Assembly: GCA_030685025.1 (NCBI GenBank)
Contig: JAUXWC010000121.1
Span: 1-43,052 of the forward strand
Reading direction: 5' to 3'
Length of the DNA stretch: 43,052 bases
Source of the DNA: Rhodoferax sp.
GTDB lineage: Bacteria; Pseudomonadota; Gammaproteobacteria; Burkholderiales; Burkholderiaceae_C
The notes below the pieces were generated by a model. The model was given only the letters and a program-made list of their open reading frames with translations, was not told the origin of the DNA and searched no databases. Of this stretch, positions 8,457-17,138 are shown piece by piece (position 1 is the stretch's first letter; each line of letters begins with the position of its first letter). The translations under genes and the position numbers were made by a program.

Positions 8457-8903
8457 CTACTTGCCGTTGATGCCCAGCAGTTCGACTTCGAACAACAGCG
8501 TCGCGTTGGGTGGAATCAGGCCACCACCGGCACCGCGCTCGCCGTAGGCAATCGACGCCGGGCAGGTCAGCTTGGCCTTGCCGCCGATTTTCATGCGCTG
8601 CACGCCTTCGGTCCAGCACTTGATGACGCCGCTCAAGGGGAACTCGATTGCTTCATTGCGCTTGTAGGAGCTGTCGAACTCCTTGCCGTCGGGGAAGGTG
8701 CCGCGGTAATGCACCTTGACCTTGTCGCTGGCGGTCGGGCTGGCGCCGTTGCCGTCTTTGAGCGAGCGGTAGACCAGGCCACTGGCGGTGACCACGGCGC
8801 CAGCTTCCTTGGCGGCCGCCGCAGCCACCGCGTCAGCGGCCCAGGCAGAGGGCAGGGTGAAGAGCGCGGCGGCCAGGGCGGTGATGCGGAGAACAGTTTT
8901 CAT
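8457..8903 (-). CDS. FKBP-type peptidyl-prolyl cis-trans isomerase, exported
   Basis: A 148-residue protein with an N-terminal signal peptide (MKTVLRITALAAALFTLPSAWA, cleaved before AD) and one FKBP domain (about 45-148). Family signatures: VKVHYRGTFPDGKEFDSSY, EFPLSGVIKCWTEGVQRMKIGG, CPASIAYGERGAGG, and IPPNATLLFEVELL at the end. It should catalyse proline isomerisation or chaperone folding in the periplasm. I chose ATG 8903 because it gives a clean signal peptide; a TTG at 8930 would put extra residues in front. It lies 135 bases downstream of the P-loop-less ligase gene on the same strand. Confidence 0.9.
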   Translation of the reverse strand: MKTVLRITALAAALFTLPSAWAADAVAAAAAKEAGAVVTASGLVYRSLKDGNGASPTASDKVKVHYRGTFPDGKEFDSSYKRNEAIEFPLSGVIKCWTEGVQRMKIGGKAKLTCPASIAYGERGAGGGLIPPNATLLFEVELLGINGK

Positions 8904-8993
8904 CGGTGATTTAGGGAAGAGTTGAAACAAGGCGCAAATTGTCGCAGCTTGTGTGGATCGTCACGCGGGTGTGGCGCGCGGGGTAGCTGGCGC

Positions 8994-9407
8994 TCAGGCC
9001 AACACTGTCACCGGCGGTTTCCAGCCGTGTGCCACGGCTCGGCGAGCGAACTTGCGATCATCGAAGGTTGCGAGGCTGGTGCAGTGCCGACAAGACGCAT
9101 GGTGCAAGGCATCGGCAAAATCGAAGCCATCGGCCAGCGCGCTGATCGTCAACTCGATTGCCACCCGGTCTTCGATTTCGACATTTGGCATCGAAACAAG
9201 GTGGCGCAACACTGGCAACACGTCAGCGGGCGGGCACTTGTAGTAGCCGCGTAGAACCCATTCCAACTCCAGCACCACCGACTTGCTGACGTACAGTGAC
9301 TTGCCGCTTTCGATCAGCTTGCGAGCCAGCGCGCTTTGCTGTTGTGAGCCGGCATCGGAGCTGGCGACGTAGTAACGGGCCAGCACGTTGGTGTCGAGGC
9401 CGATCAT
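8994..9407 (-). CDS. vapC: VapC-like PIN-domain ribonuclease toxin
   Basis: A 137-residue PIN-domain protein. It starts MIGLDTNVLARYYV, with the first metal-binding aspartate at residue 5. It also has ELEWVL with the conserved glutamate near residue 48, FDFADALHHA with acidic residues near 95-98, and FDDRKFARRA near the C-terminus. PIN toxins of this type cleave RNA (often tRNA) with magnesium. The ATG overlaps the stop of the upstream antitoxin gene by four bases (ATGA), the usual layout of a VapBC pair. It appears complete. Confidence 0.9.
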   Translation of the reverse strand: MIGLDTNVLARYYVASSDAGSQQQSALARKLIESGKSLYVSKSVVLELEWVLRGYYKCPPADVLPVLRHLVSMPNVEIEDRVAIELTISALADGFDFADALHHASCRHCTSLATFDDRKFARRAVAHGWKPPVTVLA

Positions 9408-9640
9408 GGCGCGTCAGTGACAAGGCTTGCCACATCGAAGTCCGCAGGAACGCCTTTGCGCCGACTCTTGATCAGGCCGAAGCCGCAGGCAACCGCCTGC
9501 CGGGGCGACGGCGCTGGCCGCAGCGCGATATGGTCGCCTTCGATCTCGAAGCTGACCGCCATGCCTTGCTTGAGCCCGAAGTGCTGACGCACGTCACGCG
9601 GGATCGTGACTTGCCCTTTGCTGGTAATGGTGGTCTGCAT
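9404..9640 (-). CDS. vapB: VapB-like AbrB-family antitoxin
   Basis: A 78-residue protein with an N-terminal AbrB/MazE swapped-hairpin DNA-binding domain (MQTTITSKGQVTIPRDVRQH, then LKQGMAVSFEIEGDHIALRP) and a C-terminal tail that would bind and block the PIN toxin. The ATG at 9640 has a GGAGAA ribosome-binding site just upstream. The start gives the typical family N-terminus, so codons further upstream are not used. A short palindrome, TTACCGGGTAA at 9660-9670, lies 20 bases upstream of the start and is a plausible autoregulatory operator. Confidence 0.9.
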   Translation of the reverse strand: MQTTITSKGQVTIPRDVRQHFGLKQGMAVSFEIEGDHIALRPAPSPRQAVACGFGLIKSRRKGVPADFDVASLVTDAP

Positions 9641-9659
9641 GTCGTTCTCCGGGGAAGTG

Positions 9660-9670
9660 TTACCGGGTAA
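9660..9670 (-). promoter_or_regulatory. Possible VapBC operator
   Basis: TTACCGGGTAA is a perfect 11-base palindrome around a central G, located between the likely promoter and the ribosome-binding site of the vapB gene. On the minus strand it overlaps TATTAC, a candidate -10 box. VapB proteins normally repress their own operon through such sites. Assignment is by position only. Confidence 0.35.
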
Positions 9671-9845
9671 TACTATCACTCCCGATCTTTTGATGCACGT
9701 CTGGACTCACTCGATCAAGACCCGCTTGTTCAGGGCCGCGCAGCCGGTTTTGAGCCCGGCGCCAGCGCCCACCGGGCCTGGTCATCGCGCACCCAACCGG
9801 ACCATGCAGGCGCGACCGACGACGCGGCGCTTCAAGTCGTATGCG

Positions 9846-10142
9846 TCACGGGTCGATGATGAGGAGCGTCCCATGACTGCCGGGCGCCACGGCATGCGAA
9901 ACACCCGCGGGAACAATGTAGACATCGCCCGCCATCACCGGAACCACCGTCTCATCAAAACGCAGATTCATTTGCCCCTCAAGCACGAGCAGCGCTTCGT
10001 CGAACGCGTGCACCTCAGCCGGATAGGCACTGCCATCCATGCGCAGAACCTTGAAGTTGGCGCCAGCGGCCTTGCCGACAAGGGTGGACCGCCAACTTGT
10101 GGGCAGTGATTCGGCGAGCGACACCAAATTGGTCAGGGGCAT
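9846..10142 (-). CDS. Small single-domain cupin protein
   Basis: A 98-residue protein that is essentially one cupin beta-barrel. The first motif region is EVHAFDEALLVLEGQMNLRF and the second is VMAGDVYIVPAGVSHAVAPG. Histidines in both (H in EVHAFDE, H in GVSHAV) and nearby glutamate residues could bind a metal. Small cupins of this kind serve as enzymes, sugar isomerase-like proteins or sensors, so no function can be assigned. Start taken as ATG 10142; a TTG at 10160 would add six residues, and neither has a clear ribosome-binding site. Confidence 0.7.
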   Translation of the reverse strand: MPLTNLVSLAESLPTSWRSTLVGKAAGANFKVLRMDGSAYPAEVHAFDEALLVLEGQMNLRFDETVVPVMAGDVYIVPAGVSHAVAPGSHGTLLIIDP

Positions 10143-10160
10143 GCGTTCAGAAGTGGTCAA

Positions 10161-10761
10161 GGGAAGTGATGGCGTTCACGAGAGGTGCCGGCACGAGTGG
10201 CACCTTGATTGTGGGGCACAACGTCGGCACTGAGTGCACGCCAACGGCGCACTCATTGGGGAGGAGCGGCGAGGAGGGTGCCCTCGTCCTGAATTTCGGG
10301 CGATAGTTGCAATTGCAGCAGTTCCCATTCTGCGGGCTGTCGCCAGACCTTCAACAGCCCAATCGGGCGACCGTCCATCGCCAGTATCTCGGCCGACGCG
10401 AAGTGCAACTGGACCTTCTCCCGACGTTTCGCGGGCGACTAATCGAGGCCGGCGGCTCGGCGGTGCGGACCCATGGTGGCGGCACGAAGCTGAAGCAAAA
10501 ACGGCAGGTCCGCTTCAAGTGCGGGGTGTTGCTGAATCGGTGTGGTGCTGAGTCGCGACACGGTTGCCCAGAGCTGCTGTGCTGCACAAAAGGTAGGCCG
10601 GCGTTTTCAGCGAACGGCCGCAGATGGCAAGTGGTCAACCGCTTTGAGTGCATAGCGCCCATTGGCCCTTCCTGACCCAATCCAGTAGGTCTCAGCGTTC
10701 GTCCCTGCAGCACGCCTACCCCCAAACCACCATCACCCTCAAGCCAAAAACACCATTCCCG
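10161..10761. other. 600-base stretch without a supported gene
   Basis: Open frames exist on both strands here, but none starts with a credible ribosome-binding site or resembles a known family. Their composition (runs of Arg, Ser, Pro, Cys) looks like non-coding translation. The stretch separates the cupin gene from the homogentisate-branch operon and may be decayed or repeated intergenic DNA. Confidence 0.4.
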
Positions 10762-11412
10762 CTACCCCGCATCCGGTTGCACCTGCGGCGCCGCCCTTTG
10801 AAACGCTGGCAGTGCCAGACAAGCCTCTTCAATGCGCCGGATCGTCGGAAAGGCGTCCAGCGGTGTCGCAAATCGGCGCGAGTTGGCAATTTGCGGAATC
10901 AGGCAGCAATCCGCCAGGCCGGCGGTGTCGCCGTGGCAGAAGCGGCCAGTGGCGAGGTTGTTGGCCAGCATGCGCTCCAGCGCCGTGAAGCCCAGCGTGA
11001 TCCAGTGGCGGTACCAGTCGGCCTTGGCGGCCTCGGTCACTTTCAGGTCGCGCTCCAGGTACTGCAGCACGCGCAGGTTGTTCAGTGGGTGGATTTCGCA
11101 GGCGACGGTTTGCGCCAGCGCGCGTACGCGGGCGCGGCCCAGGGCGTCGGGTGGCAGCAGGGCGGGCTCGGGCTGGGTTTCGTCCAGGTATTCCATGATG
11201 GCCAGTGACTGGCCCAGGGCGTGACCGTCGTCGTCCACCAGGGTGGGCACCAGTTCGGTGGGGTTGAGTGCCTGGTAGTCGGGCGAATGCTGGGCGCCGC
11301 CGTCCTTGAGCAGGTGTACCGGCACGTAGGTGTAGGGCAGGCCCTTGAGTTCAAGCGCGATGCGCACCCGGTACGAGGCCGAGCTGCGAAAGTAGCTGTA
11401 GAGCTGGAGCAT
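10762..11412 (-). CDS. maiA: Maleylacetoacetate isomerase (zeta-class glutathione transferase)
   Basis: A 216-residue protein. The N-terminal thioredoxin-like GST domain carries the zeta-class signature YSYFRSSASYRVRIALELKG, where the serines near residues 11-13 activate glutathione. The segment NPTELVPTLVDDDGHALGQS follows, and the C-terminal helical domain has ADCCLIPQIANSRRF. It converts maleylacetoacetate to fumarylacetoacetate in homogentisate (tyrosine/phenylalanine) breakdown. Its ATG at 11412 lies 18 bases after the fahA stop, so the two consecutive pathway enzymes are co-transcribed. Length is normal. It is the last gene of this operon. Confidence 0.93.
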   Translation of the reverse strand: MLQLYSYFRSSASYRVRIALELKGLPYTYVPVHLLKDGGAQHSPDYQALNPTELVPTLVDDDGHALGQSLAIMEYLDETQPEPALLPPDALGRARVRALAQTVACEIHPLNNLRVLQYLERDLKVTEAAKADWYRHWITLGFTALERMLANNLATGRFCHGDTAGLADCCLIPQIANSRRFATPLDAFPTIRRIEEACLALPAFQRAAPQVQPDAG

Positions 11413-11430
11413 GGGTGCTGCGTCCTGTCC

Positions 11431-12774
11431 TCAAGCGTCGATGCTGCGCGCGGGTAGCACGGTGCCGCGCACTTCGCCAAAGCCGATGCGCGCCGCGCCC
11501 GTGGCCTTGCAGTGGCCGCGAAACACCACGGTGTCGCCGTCTTCCAGGAAGGTGCGTGTCTCGCCACTGGGCAGGCCCAGGGGCTGCTTGCCGCCCAGCG
11601 ACAGTTCCATCAGCGAGCCGGCTTGTTCGGGCGTCGGGCCGGACTGCGTGCCGCTGCCCAGCAGGTCACCGCTTTGCAGGTTGCAGCCATTGACCGTGTG
11701 GTGCGCCACCATCTGCGAGACCGACCAGTAGGCATCGCGGAAGTTGCTGTGTGACAGGCGGTGGGGCGCCAGGCCCTGTTCGCGCATGGCGGCGCTTTGC
11801 AGGGTCACCTCCAACTCGATGCCGATGGCCCCCTGACGGCGCAGCTCCGCAGAGTCCAGGTAAGGCAGGGGTTGTGGGTCGCCTTCGGCGCGCGTCCAGG
11901 CCGCGCGGTAGGGAGCCAGGGCCTCCAGCGTCACGACCCAGGGCGAGACGGTGCTGGCAAAGTTCTTGGACAGGAAGGGGCCCAGCGGCTGGTATTCCCA
12001 GCCCTGCACGTCGCGCGCGGACCAGTCGTTGAACAGGCACAGGCCAAACACGTGTTGCTCGGCCTGGTCCAGCGCGATGGGCTCGCCCAGGGCATTGCCC
12101 CGGCCCAGGTAGACGCCCACCTCCAACTCGTAGTCCAGGCGCGCGCTGGGCGCCAGCACGGGCGCACTGGCGCCGGGGCGCATCACCTGGCTGACCGGGC
12201 GGCGCACTGCCTGGCCCGAGATGACTATGCTCGACGACCGGCCGTGGTAGCCGATGGGCAGCCACTTGTAGTTGGGCAGCAGCGGGTTGTCGGGGCGCAG
12301 CAATCGCCCGATGTTGGTGGCGTGGTGCACCGAGGTGTAGAAGTCGGTGTAGTCGCCGATGTGCGCCGGCACAGCGTACTCGGCCAAGGCCTGTGGGGCC
12401 AGGCACGGCTGCAGGGTCGATTGCAGCGCCGAGCCGTCGCGCAAGATGCGCGACAGTGTCAGGCGCATGGCCGACCATGCGTGGGCGCCCATCGCCATGA
12501 AAGTGTTGAGCGTTGCGGCGCGGCAGGCGCGCGCCGGCGCGGCGGCATCGCCGTCAAAGGCGCCGGCGGCGACTGCGGCGCTCAGGTCCAGAATCTGGTC
12601 GCCAATCGCCACGCCAATCCGAAACGACTCGTCACTGCCGGCCCGGCGAAACACGCCAAACGGTAGGTTCTGGATCGAGAAGTCGCAGTCGGGCTGGTTG
12701 GCCGAGTCGACCCAGCTTCGCAGCGCCGGGTCGTGGGTTTCGTTCAGGCGTGTCACTGCGGACGTCAGGTTCAT
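11431..12774 (-). CDS. fahA: Fumarylacetoacetase
   Basis: A 447-residue protein. The small N-terminal domain includes DFSIQNLPFGVFRR. The large C-terminal FAH domain has DYTDFYTSVHHATNIG with the catalytic histidine region, LPIGYHGRSSSIVISG, LDYELEVGVYLG with metal-binding acidic residues, LFNDWSARDVQGWEYQPLGP and GDLLGSGTQSGP. It hydrolyses fumarylacetoacetate to fumarate and acetoacetate, the last step of homogentisate degradation. Start ATG 12774 gives the normal N-terminus. It is 33 bases downstream of the VOC gene and 18 bases upstream of maiA. Homogentisate dioxygenase is not in this window. Confidence 0.95.
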   Translation of the reverse strand: MNLTSAVTRLNETHDPALRSWVDSANQPDCDFSIQNLPFGVFRRAGSDESFRIGVAIGDQILDLSAAVAAGAFDGDAAAPARACRAATLNTFMAMGAHAWSAMRLTLSRILRDGSALQSTLQPCLAPQALAEYAVPAHIGDYTDFYTSVHHATNIGRLLRPDNPLLPNYKWLPIGYHGRSSSIVISGQAVRRPVSQVMRPGASAPVLAPSARLDYELEVGVYLGRGNALGEPIALDQAEQHVFGLCLFNDWSARDVQGWEYQPLGPFLSKNFASTVSPWVVTLEALAPYRAAWTRAEGDPQPLPYLDSAELRRQGAIGIELEVTLQSAAMREQGLAPHRLSHSNFRDAYWSVSQMVAHHTVNGCNLQSGDLLGSGTQSGPTPEQAGSLMELSLGGKQPLGLPSGETRTFLEDGDTVVFRGHCKATGAARIGFGEVRGTVLPARSIDA

Positions 12775-12807
12775 GTTGGCAAAGGCGATGGGCCTGCGAA
12801 GCTGGAA

Positions 12808-13350
12808 TCAGGCGCCAGGATAACCCGAGCCGTCATGCATCCAGGCGGCATGTTTGGGGGCCTTCTTGGTACGGTCCCATTCATTGATCATGTCCCACTT
12901 GACGTCGTCCAGGGCCTTCAGCATGGCCGGTGTGCTGGTGTTGCAGGCGAGCTCCAGCCGGTGGCCGCTGGGGTCAAAGAAGTAGATCGATTTGAACAGC
13001 GTGTGATCGGTGACACCCACCACCTCGATGCCGCTGGCCTCCAGTCGCGCCTTCGTGACCAGCAATTCGTCCATGCTGCCCACTTCGAACGCAATGTGTT
13101 GGGTCCAGGCCGGGGTGTTGCGGTCGCGGTCCATGGGCAACTGATTCGGCAGCTCGAAGAAGGCCAGGATGTTGCCGGCCCCGGCGTCGATGAACACATG
13201 CATGTAGGGGTCGGGCGCGCCGGTGGAGGGTACTTGGTCCTCGGCAATAGCCAGCACAAACCGCATGCCCAGGTGCTTCTCGTACCACTCGACGGTTTGT
13301 TTGGCGTTGATGCAGCGGTAGGCAACGTGGTGGATTTTCTTGATCGGCAT
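12808..13350 (-). CDS. VOC-family (glyoxalase/extradiol dioxygenase fold) protein
   Basis: A 180-residue vicinal-oxygen-chelate protein: MPIKKIHHVAYRCINAKQTV at the start, then PYMHVFIDAGAGNILAFFEL, TQHIAFEVGSMDEL and SIYFFDPSGHRLEL. Histidines at the beginning of the two halves and the glutamate of LEL are the usual metal ligands. Start ATG 13350 has an AGGAGA ribosome-binding site. It leads the operon with fahA and maiA, which suggests a role in or near homogentisate catabolism, but the fold serves many reactions and I cannot name the substrate. The three 58-bp repeats begin 14 bases upstream of its start codon, inside its promoter or leader. Confidence 0.8.
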   Translation of the reverse strand: MPIKKIHHVAYRCINAKQTVEWYEKHLGMRFVLAIAEDQVPSTGAPDPYMHVFIDAGAGNILAFFELPNQLPMDRDRNTPAWTQHIAFEVGSMDELLVTKARLEASGIEVVGVTDHTLFKSIYFFDPSGHRLELACNTSTPAMLKALDDVKWDMINEWDRTKKAPKHAAWMHDGSGYPGA

Positions 13351-13364
13351 GGTGATCTCCTGAT

Positions 13365-13538
13365 ACTTTGCGGGACAGACCTTCAGCTCTGTCCTCAACT
13401 GATTGTTGGATGTCGGCTGTTCACTTTGCGGGACAGACCTTCAGCTCTGTCCTCAACTGATTGTTGGATGTCGGCTGTTCACTTTGCGGGACAGACCTTC
13501 AGCTCTGTCCTCAACTGATTGTCGGATGTCGGCTGTTC
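13365..13538. repeat. Three tandem copies of a 58-bp repeat
   Basis: Units at 13365-13422, 13423-13480 and 13481-13538 are the same except for a T-to-C change in the third (GTTGG versus GTCGG near 13522). A partial fourth copy, ACTTTG, follows at 13539-13544. Each unit contains an inverted repeat GGACAGA / TCTGTCC with an 8-base loop. There are no spacers, so this is not a CRISPR array. The array ends exactly where the truncated LysR gene begins and forms the upstream region of the VOC gene. A related element lies before sucC (24971-25028). Confidence 0.92.
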
Positions 13539-13540
13539 AC

Positions 13541-14095
13541 TTTGTACAGGTTCGGCTGTTTGACTGTCTGGTCGAAAACGTACTGGGCAGGGTCCACAGC
13601 GGCGAAGTCGATTTTGGCATCGGTCCGGAGCGCGAGCCATCGGCCGACATCGAGGCGCGGACCTTGTTCGAGCTGCCGTTCGTCGTCGTGTTTCCCAAAG
13701 GTCATCCACTGGAAAAGAAGAAGCGTGTCAGTTGGGATGACGCCCTGCGTTACCCGGTGATCGCCCTGCAGGGCGAGTTCACGCAGCGCCTGCGCGTGGA
13801 CTTGCACGCGTCCTTGAGCGATCAGGCGCTGCAACCCAGCCACGAAGTCAGCTTCATGACGACGGCCCTGGCCATGGTCAGTGCGGGTTTGGGCGTCACC
13901 ACTTGCCTGCCCTATGCCGATGCGTTGATCACGCGCTACCAACTGCTAAGTCGTCCGCTGCTTGATCCGGTGGTACAGCGCAAGTTCTTCGTCTTCACCC
14001 GCAGGGACCGGCCCTATTCACCCGCCGCCCAACGCTTTGCGAGTTATCTGTTCGAGCACATGGCCAGTTATCACCAGGCGCGGTGGGCCGATTAA
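13541..14095 (+). pseudogene. LysR-family regulator, C-terminal effector-binding half only
   Basis: The frame reads VQVRLFDCLVENVLGRVHSG, then GEVDFGIGPEREPSADIEA, LPFVVVFPKGHPLEKKK and MVSAGLGVTTCLPYADAL, which is the co-inducer-binding domain of a LysR-type regulator. About 110-120 N-terminal residues, including the whole helix-turn-helix, are absent. The homology begins immediately after the 58-bp repeat array. The original gene would have been divergent to the VOC-fahA-maiA operon, the usual position of its regulator (inference). The open frame continues back through the repeats but with no credible start. The stop overlaps the topB stop by three bases on the opposite strand. Confidence 0.82.
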
Positions 14096-17000
14096 CTCAG
14101 GTGCTTTCCGGCAATGCCCGCCAGCTCGAACATCGTGACCTGGGGCTTGCCAAAGACCGCCAGCAGATTGGCGTCGGCATTGATGGCGCGCTTGTTGGTG
14201 GCGTCCTGCAGGCCATTGGCTTTGATGTAGTCCCACAACTTCTTGATGACCTCGGTGCGCGCGACCGGCCCGGCGCCGATCACTGCGGCCAGCTCGGCGC
14301 TGGGCAGTTTGCCAGTGGCGGCGGTGGTCTTGCGGGGGGTCTTGGGTTTCACGGTCTTGGCGGCGGCCTTAGGCGCGGCCCCACCGGTTGCCGCTTTCTT
14401 GGCAGGAGTTCTTTTGGTGCTAGTCCCCGTCGTTGTTGCCTTGGTTGCTACCTTTTTTGTAGCGACGCTTGATCTGGCTGGTGGTTTACCGGCCGTTTTG
14501 CGTGGCGGGAACTTGCTCGGGGCGAACTCGAAATTCACCTTGCCGGCCTCGGCGTCCCAGGCCAGCATGGCCTTGAAGGCGCGTCGGGTGCGCATCGAGA
14601 CGAACTTGTCGAGCAGGTCGGTCTTGCCGGTGTTCAGCAGTTTCTGCATCTGCGCGCGCTCGATCGGCTGCTGCAGAATGATTTGACCGGTCTTGAAATC
14701 GCAACTCGGCGTGGGCTGCGCCAGCGTGGGCACCGACTTGTCACACACGTAGTTTTTGCCATGCTCGAATACCCTGCCGCCTGCGGCATTCCCTGTTCCC
14801 GTGCCGCACTTGGGGCAGGTGCCGAGGGATTCCTGCGCGGAGAAGTCGATGATTTCGCCGCTTTCCTCGCCCTTTTTGTCGTCGCCGAAGTCGAATTCCA
14901 GCTTGTAGTTCTTGGTTTCTTCGTCGAATTTGATGACCATCTCGGCTGTGAAGGGCCAGCCTGCCTTGGAGCGAAAGCCATCGAGCGGGCCGATCCTGCG
15001 ATCGCGCAGGAATTGCTCCACCTCGGCGACCTCAAAGGTGCGCCCGGCCGGCGTCTTGCCAAAGGAGAAGCCGCAGCCTTCCTCGTTGCCCGATTTGCCG
15101 GTGCAGGTGTAACGGCGGTAGTTCTCCTTGACGATGCCGCCGCAGTTGGGGCACGGTGCATGCAGCGTGGCGTAGTCGCCGGGGATGGTGTCGCGGTCGT
15201 ATTCCTTGGCTAGTCTGACCATGCGTTCGGTCATGGCGGCGATTTCGGCCATGAAGGTCGCGCGGCTGAGCTTGCCGTGCTCCATTTGGTTGAGCTTGTA
15301 CTCCCACTCACCAGTCAACTCGGCCTTGGAGAGTTCTTCCACGCCCAGGCCACGCAACAGGGTCATTAACTGGAAGGCCTTGGCGGTGGGGATCAACTCG
15401 CGGCCTTCGCGCAGCATGTACTTCTCGGCAATCAGGCCTTCGATGATGCTGGAGCGGGTGGCGGGTGTGCCCAAGCCTTTTTCTTGCATGGCTTCACGCA
15501 GCTCGTCGTCTTCGACGGTCTTGCCAGCACCTTCCATGGCGCCGAGCAAGGTCGCCTCGGAGTAGCGCGCCGGCGGGCGGGTCTTCAGGCCCTTGGGCTC
15601 GACGGTTTCAGTTCTCACCTTCTCGCCCGGTTGCACCGGCACCAGGCTTTGGCCCTTGTCGCCGTCTTTGGCGTCAAGCACTTCGTCAGCGGCTTCCTTG
15701 CCATAGATGGCCAGCCAGCCCGGTTTGACCAACACCTTGCCTTCGGTCTTGAAGTTGTGCTTAATTGTCGCTGTGGGGGCCACAGTGGTGATGCGCGTGG
15801 TGACTTGGTACTCGGCACTGGGGAAGAACACCGCCATGAAGCGGCGCACCACCAGATCGTAGATTTTTTGTTCGGCTTCACTCAGACCATGCGGCGCCTG
15901 CAAGGTTGGGATAATGGCAAAGTGGTCTGACACTTTGGCGTTGTCGAACACCCGTTTGGTGGGCTTGACGTAGCCGCCCTTGATGGCTGTGGCGGCAAAC
16001 GGCGCCAGGTGTTTCATGCCGCTGCTCGACAGCATCTCGAAGGTCTCTTTGACTACCGGCACGTAGTCTTCTGGCAGGGCCCGTGAATCGGTACGCGGGT
16101 AGGTCAGGGCCTTGTGGCGCTCGTACAGACTCTGCGCGATCGACAAGGTGGTCTTGGCGGAGAAGCCGAACTTGCCATTGGCCTCGCGCTGTAGGGAGGT
16201 CAAATCAAACAGCAAGGGGGAGGCCTGCATGGTCGGCTTGCTTTCCTCGGTGACGGTGGCCGGCTGGCCGCGCACCGCATCCGCAATCGCCTGAGCCTCG
16301 CGGTGGGTCCAGACGCGGTCGGCCCTTTTTTCTGCGTCATCGACGTCGCGCTTGTGCTGCGGATCAAACCACTTGGCAGGGTAGGTACCAGCCTGCGCTG
16401 CAAAGCTGGCATGGATCTCCCAATAATCCCGGCTGATAAACGAGCGAATCTGTTCTTCACGCTCCACTACCACCGACAGCGTGGGCGTCTGCACCCGGCC
16501 CACGGTAGTCAGAAAGAAGCCGCCGTCACGGGAGTTGAAGGCGGTCATGGCGCGCGTGCCGTTGATGCCCACCAGCCAATCGGCCTCTGAGCGGCAACGC
16601 GCGGCGTCGGCCAAGGGCTGCATCTGCTTGTCCGTGCGCAAGGCGCCAAAGCCATCACGAATGGCCTGCGGCGTCATGGACTGCAACCACAAGCGGCTGA
16701 CGGGCTTACCCAGGGGCTTGGCGCCACCGGCGTACTGCTCGATCAGGCGGAAGATCAGCTCCCCCTCGCGGCCCGCGTCGCAGGCGTTGATGAGCTTGTC
16801 GACGTCCTTGCGTTTCGCCAAACGCACCACCGCGTTCAGTCGGGTCTTGGTCTTGTCCACCGGTTTGAGGTCAAAGTGTGGCGGGATCACCGGCAAGTGG
16901 GCAAAGCTCCATTTGCCGCGCTTGACATCAAATTCCTCGGGCGCCTGAATCTCAACCAGATGCCCGACGGCACTGGAAACCACGTAGGTGTCGTTTTCAA

Positions 17001-17118
17001 AGTACTCGTCGTGCTTCTCGAATTTGCCAGCCAGGGGCGTGAGGGCACGCACGATGTCCTGGGCAACGGAGGGCTTTTCGGCAATAACCAAAGTTTTATT
17101 GAGAACTACGTTTTTCAT
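14092..17118 (-). CDS. topB: DNA topoisomerase III with lysine-rich linker and C-terminal SWIB domain
   Basis: A 1008-residue type IA topoisomerase that relaxes or decatenates DNA through a tyrosine-linked single-strand break. The Toprim domain (1 to about 150) has KTLVIAEKPSVAQDIVRAL and DAGREGE (114-120). The active-site tyrosine is Y340 in YPRTDSRALPEDY. Two C-terminal zinc-ribbon segments follow (CPNCGGIVKENYRRYTC; CPKCGTGTGN). Residues about 873-937 are a Lys/Ala/Thr/Pro-rich tail like histone H1. Residues 938-1008 form a SWIB domain (TEVIKKLWDYIKANGLQD, KRAINAD). ATG 17118 starts directly before the family N-terminus; the open frame extends upstream but only antisense to the SET gene. 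Its product is longer than E. coli TopB because of the tail. Confidence 0.93.
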   Translation of the reverse strand: MKNVVLNKTLVIAEKPSVAQDIVRALTPLAGKFEKHDEYFENDTYVVSSAVGHLVEIQAPEEFDVKRGKWSFAHLPVIPPHFDLKPVDKTKTRLNAVVRLAKRKDVDKLINACDAGREGELIFRLIEQYAGGAKPLGKPVSRLWLQSMTPQAIRDGFGALRTDKQMQPLADAARCRSEADWLVGINGTRAMTAFNSRDGGFFLTTVGRVQTPTLSVVVEREEQIRSFISRDYWEIHASFAAQAGTYPAKWFDPQHKRDVDDAEKRADRVWTHREAQAIADAVRGQPATVTEESKPTMQASPLLFDLTSLQREANGKFGFSAKTTLSIAQSLYERHKALTYPRTDSRALPEDYVPVVKETFEMLSSSGMKHLAPFAATAIKGGYVKPTKRVFDNAKVSDHFAIIPTLQAPHGLSEAEQKIYDLVVRRFMAVFFPSAEYQVTTRITTVAPTATIKHNFKTEGKVLVKPGWLAIYGKEAADEVLDAKDGDKGQSLVPVQPGEKVRTETVEPKGLKTRPPARYSEATLLGAMEGAGKTVEDDELREAMQEKGLGTPATRSSIIEGLIAEKYMLREGRELIPTAKAFQLMTLLRGLGVEELSKAELTGEWEYKLNQMEHGKLSRATFMAEIAAMTERMVRLAKEYDRDTIPGDYATLHAPCPNCGGIVKENYRRYTCTGKSGNEEGCGFSFGKTPAGRTFEVAEVEQFLRDRRIGPLDGFRSKAGWPFTAEMVIKFDEETKNYKLEFDFGDDKKGEESGEIIDFSAQESLGTCPKCGTGTGNAAGGRVFEHGKNYVCDKSVPTLAQPTPSCDFKTGQIILQQPIERAQMQKLLNTGKTDLLDKFVSMRTRRAFKAMLAWDAEAGKVNFEFAPSKFPPRKTAGKPPARSSVATKKVATKATTTGTSTKRTPAKKAATGGAAPKAAAKTVKPKTPRKTTAATGKLPSAELAAVIGAGPVARTEVIKKLWDYIKANGLQDATNKRAINADANLLAVFGKPQVTMFELAGIAGKHLS

Positions 17119-17138
17119 CTGACTACAATCCACTTTCT

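Noticed and set aside
10351-10725. 124-residue minus-strand open frame
   Set aside because: No ribosome-binding site, no known family, and a Ser/Arg/Pro/Cys-rich composition typical of non-coding GC-rich DNA.
13365-13544. CRISPR array
   Set aside because: The units are directly joined without variable spacers, so this is a tandem repeat.
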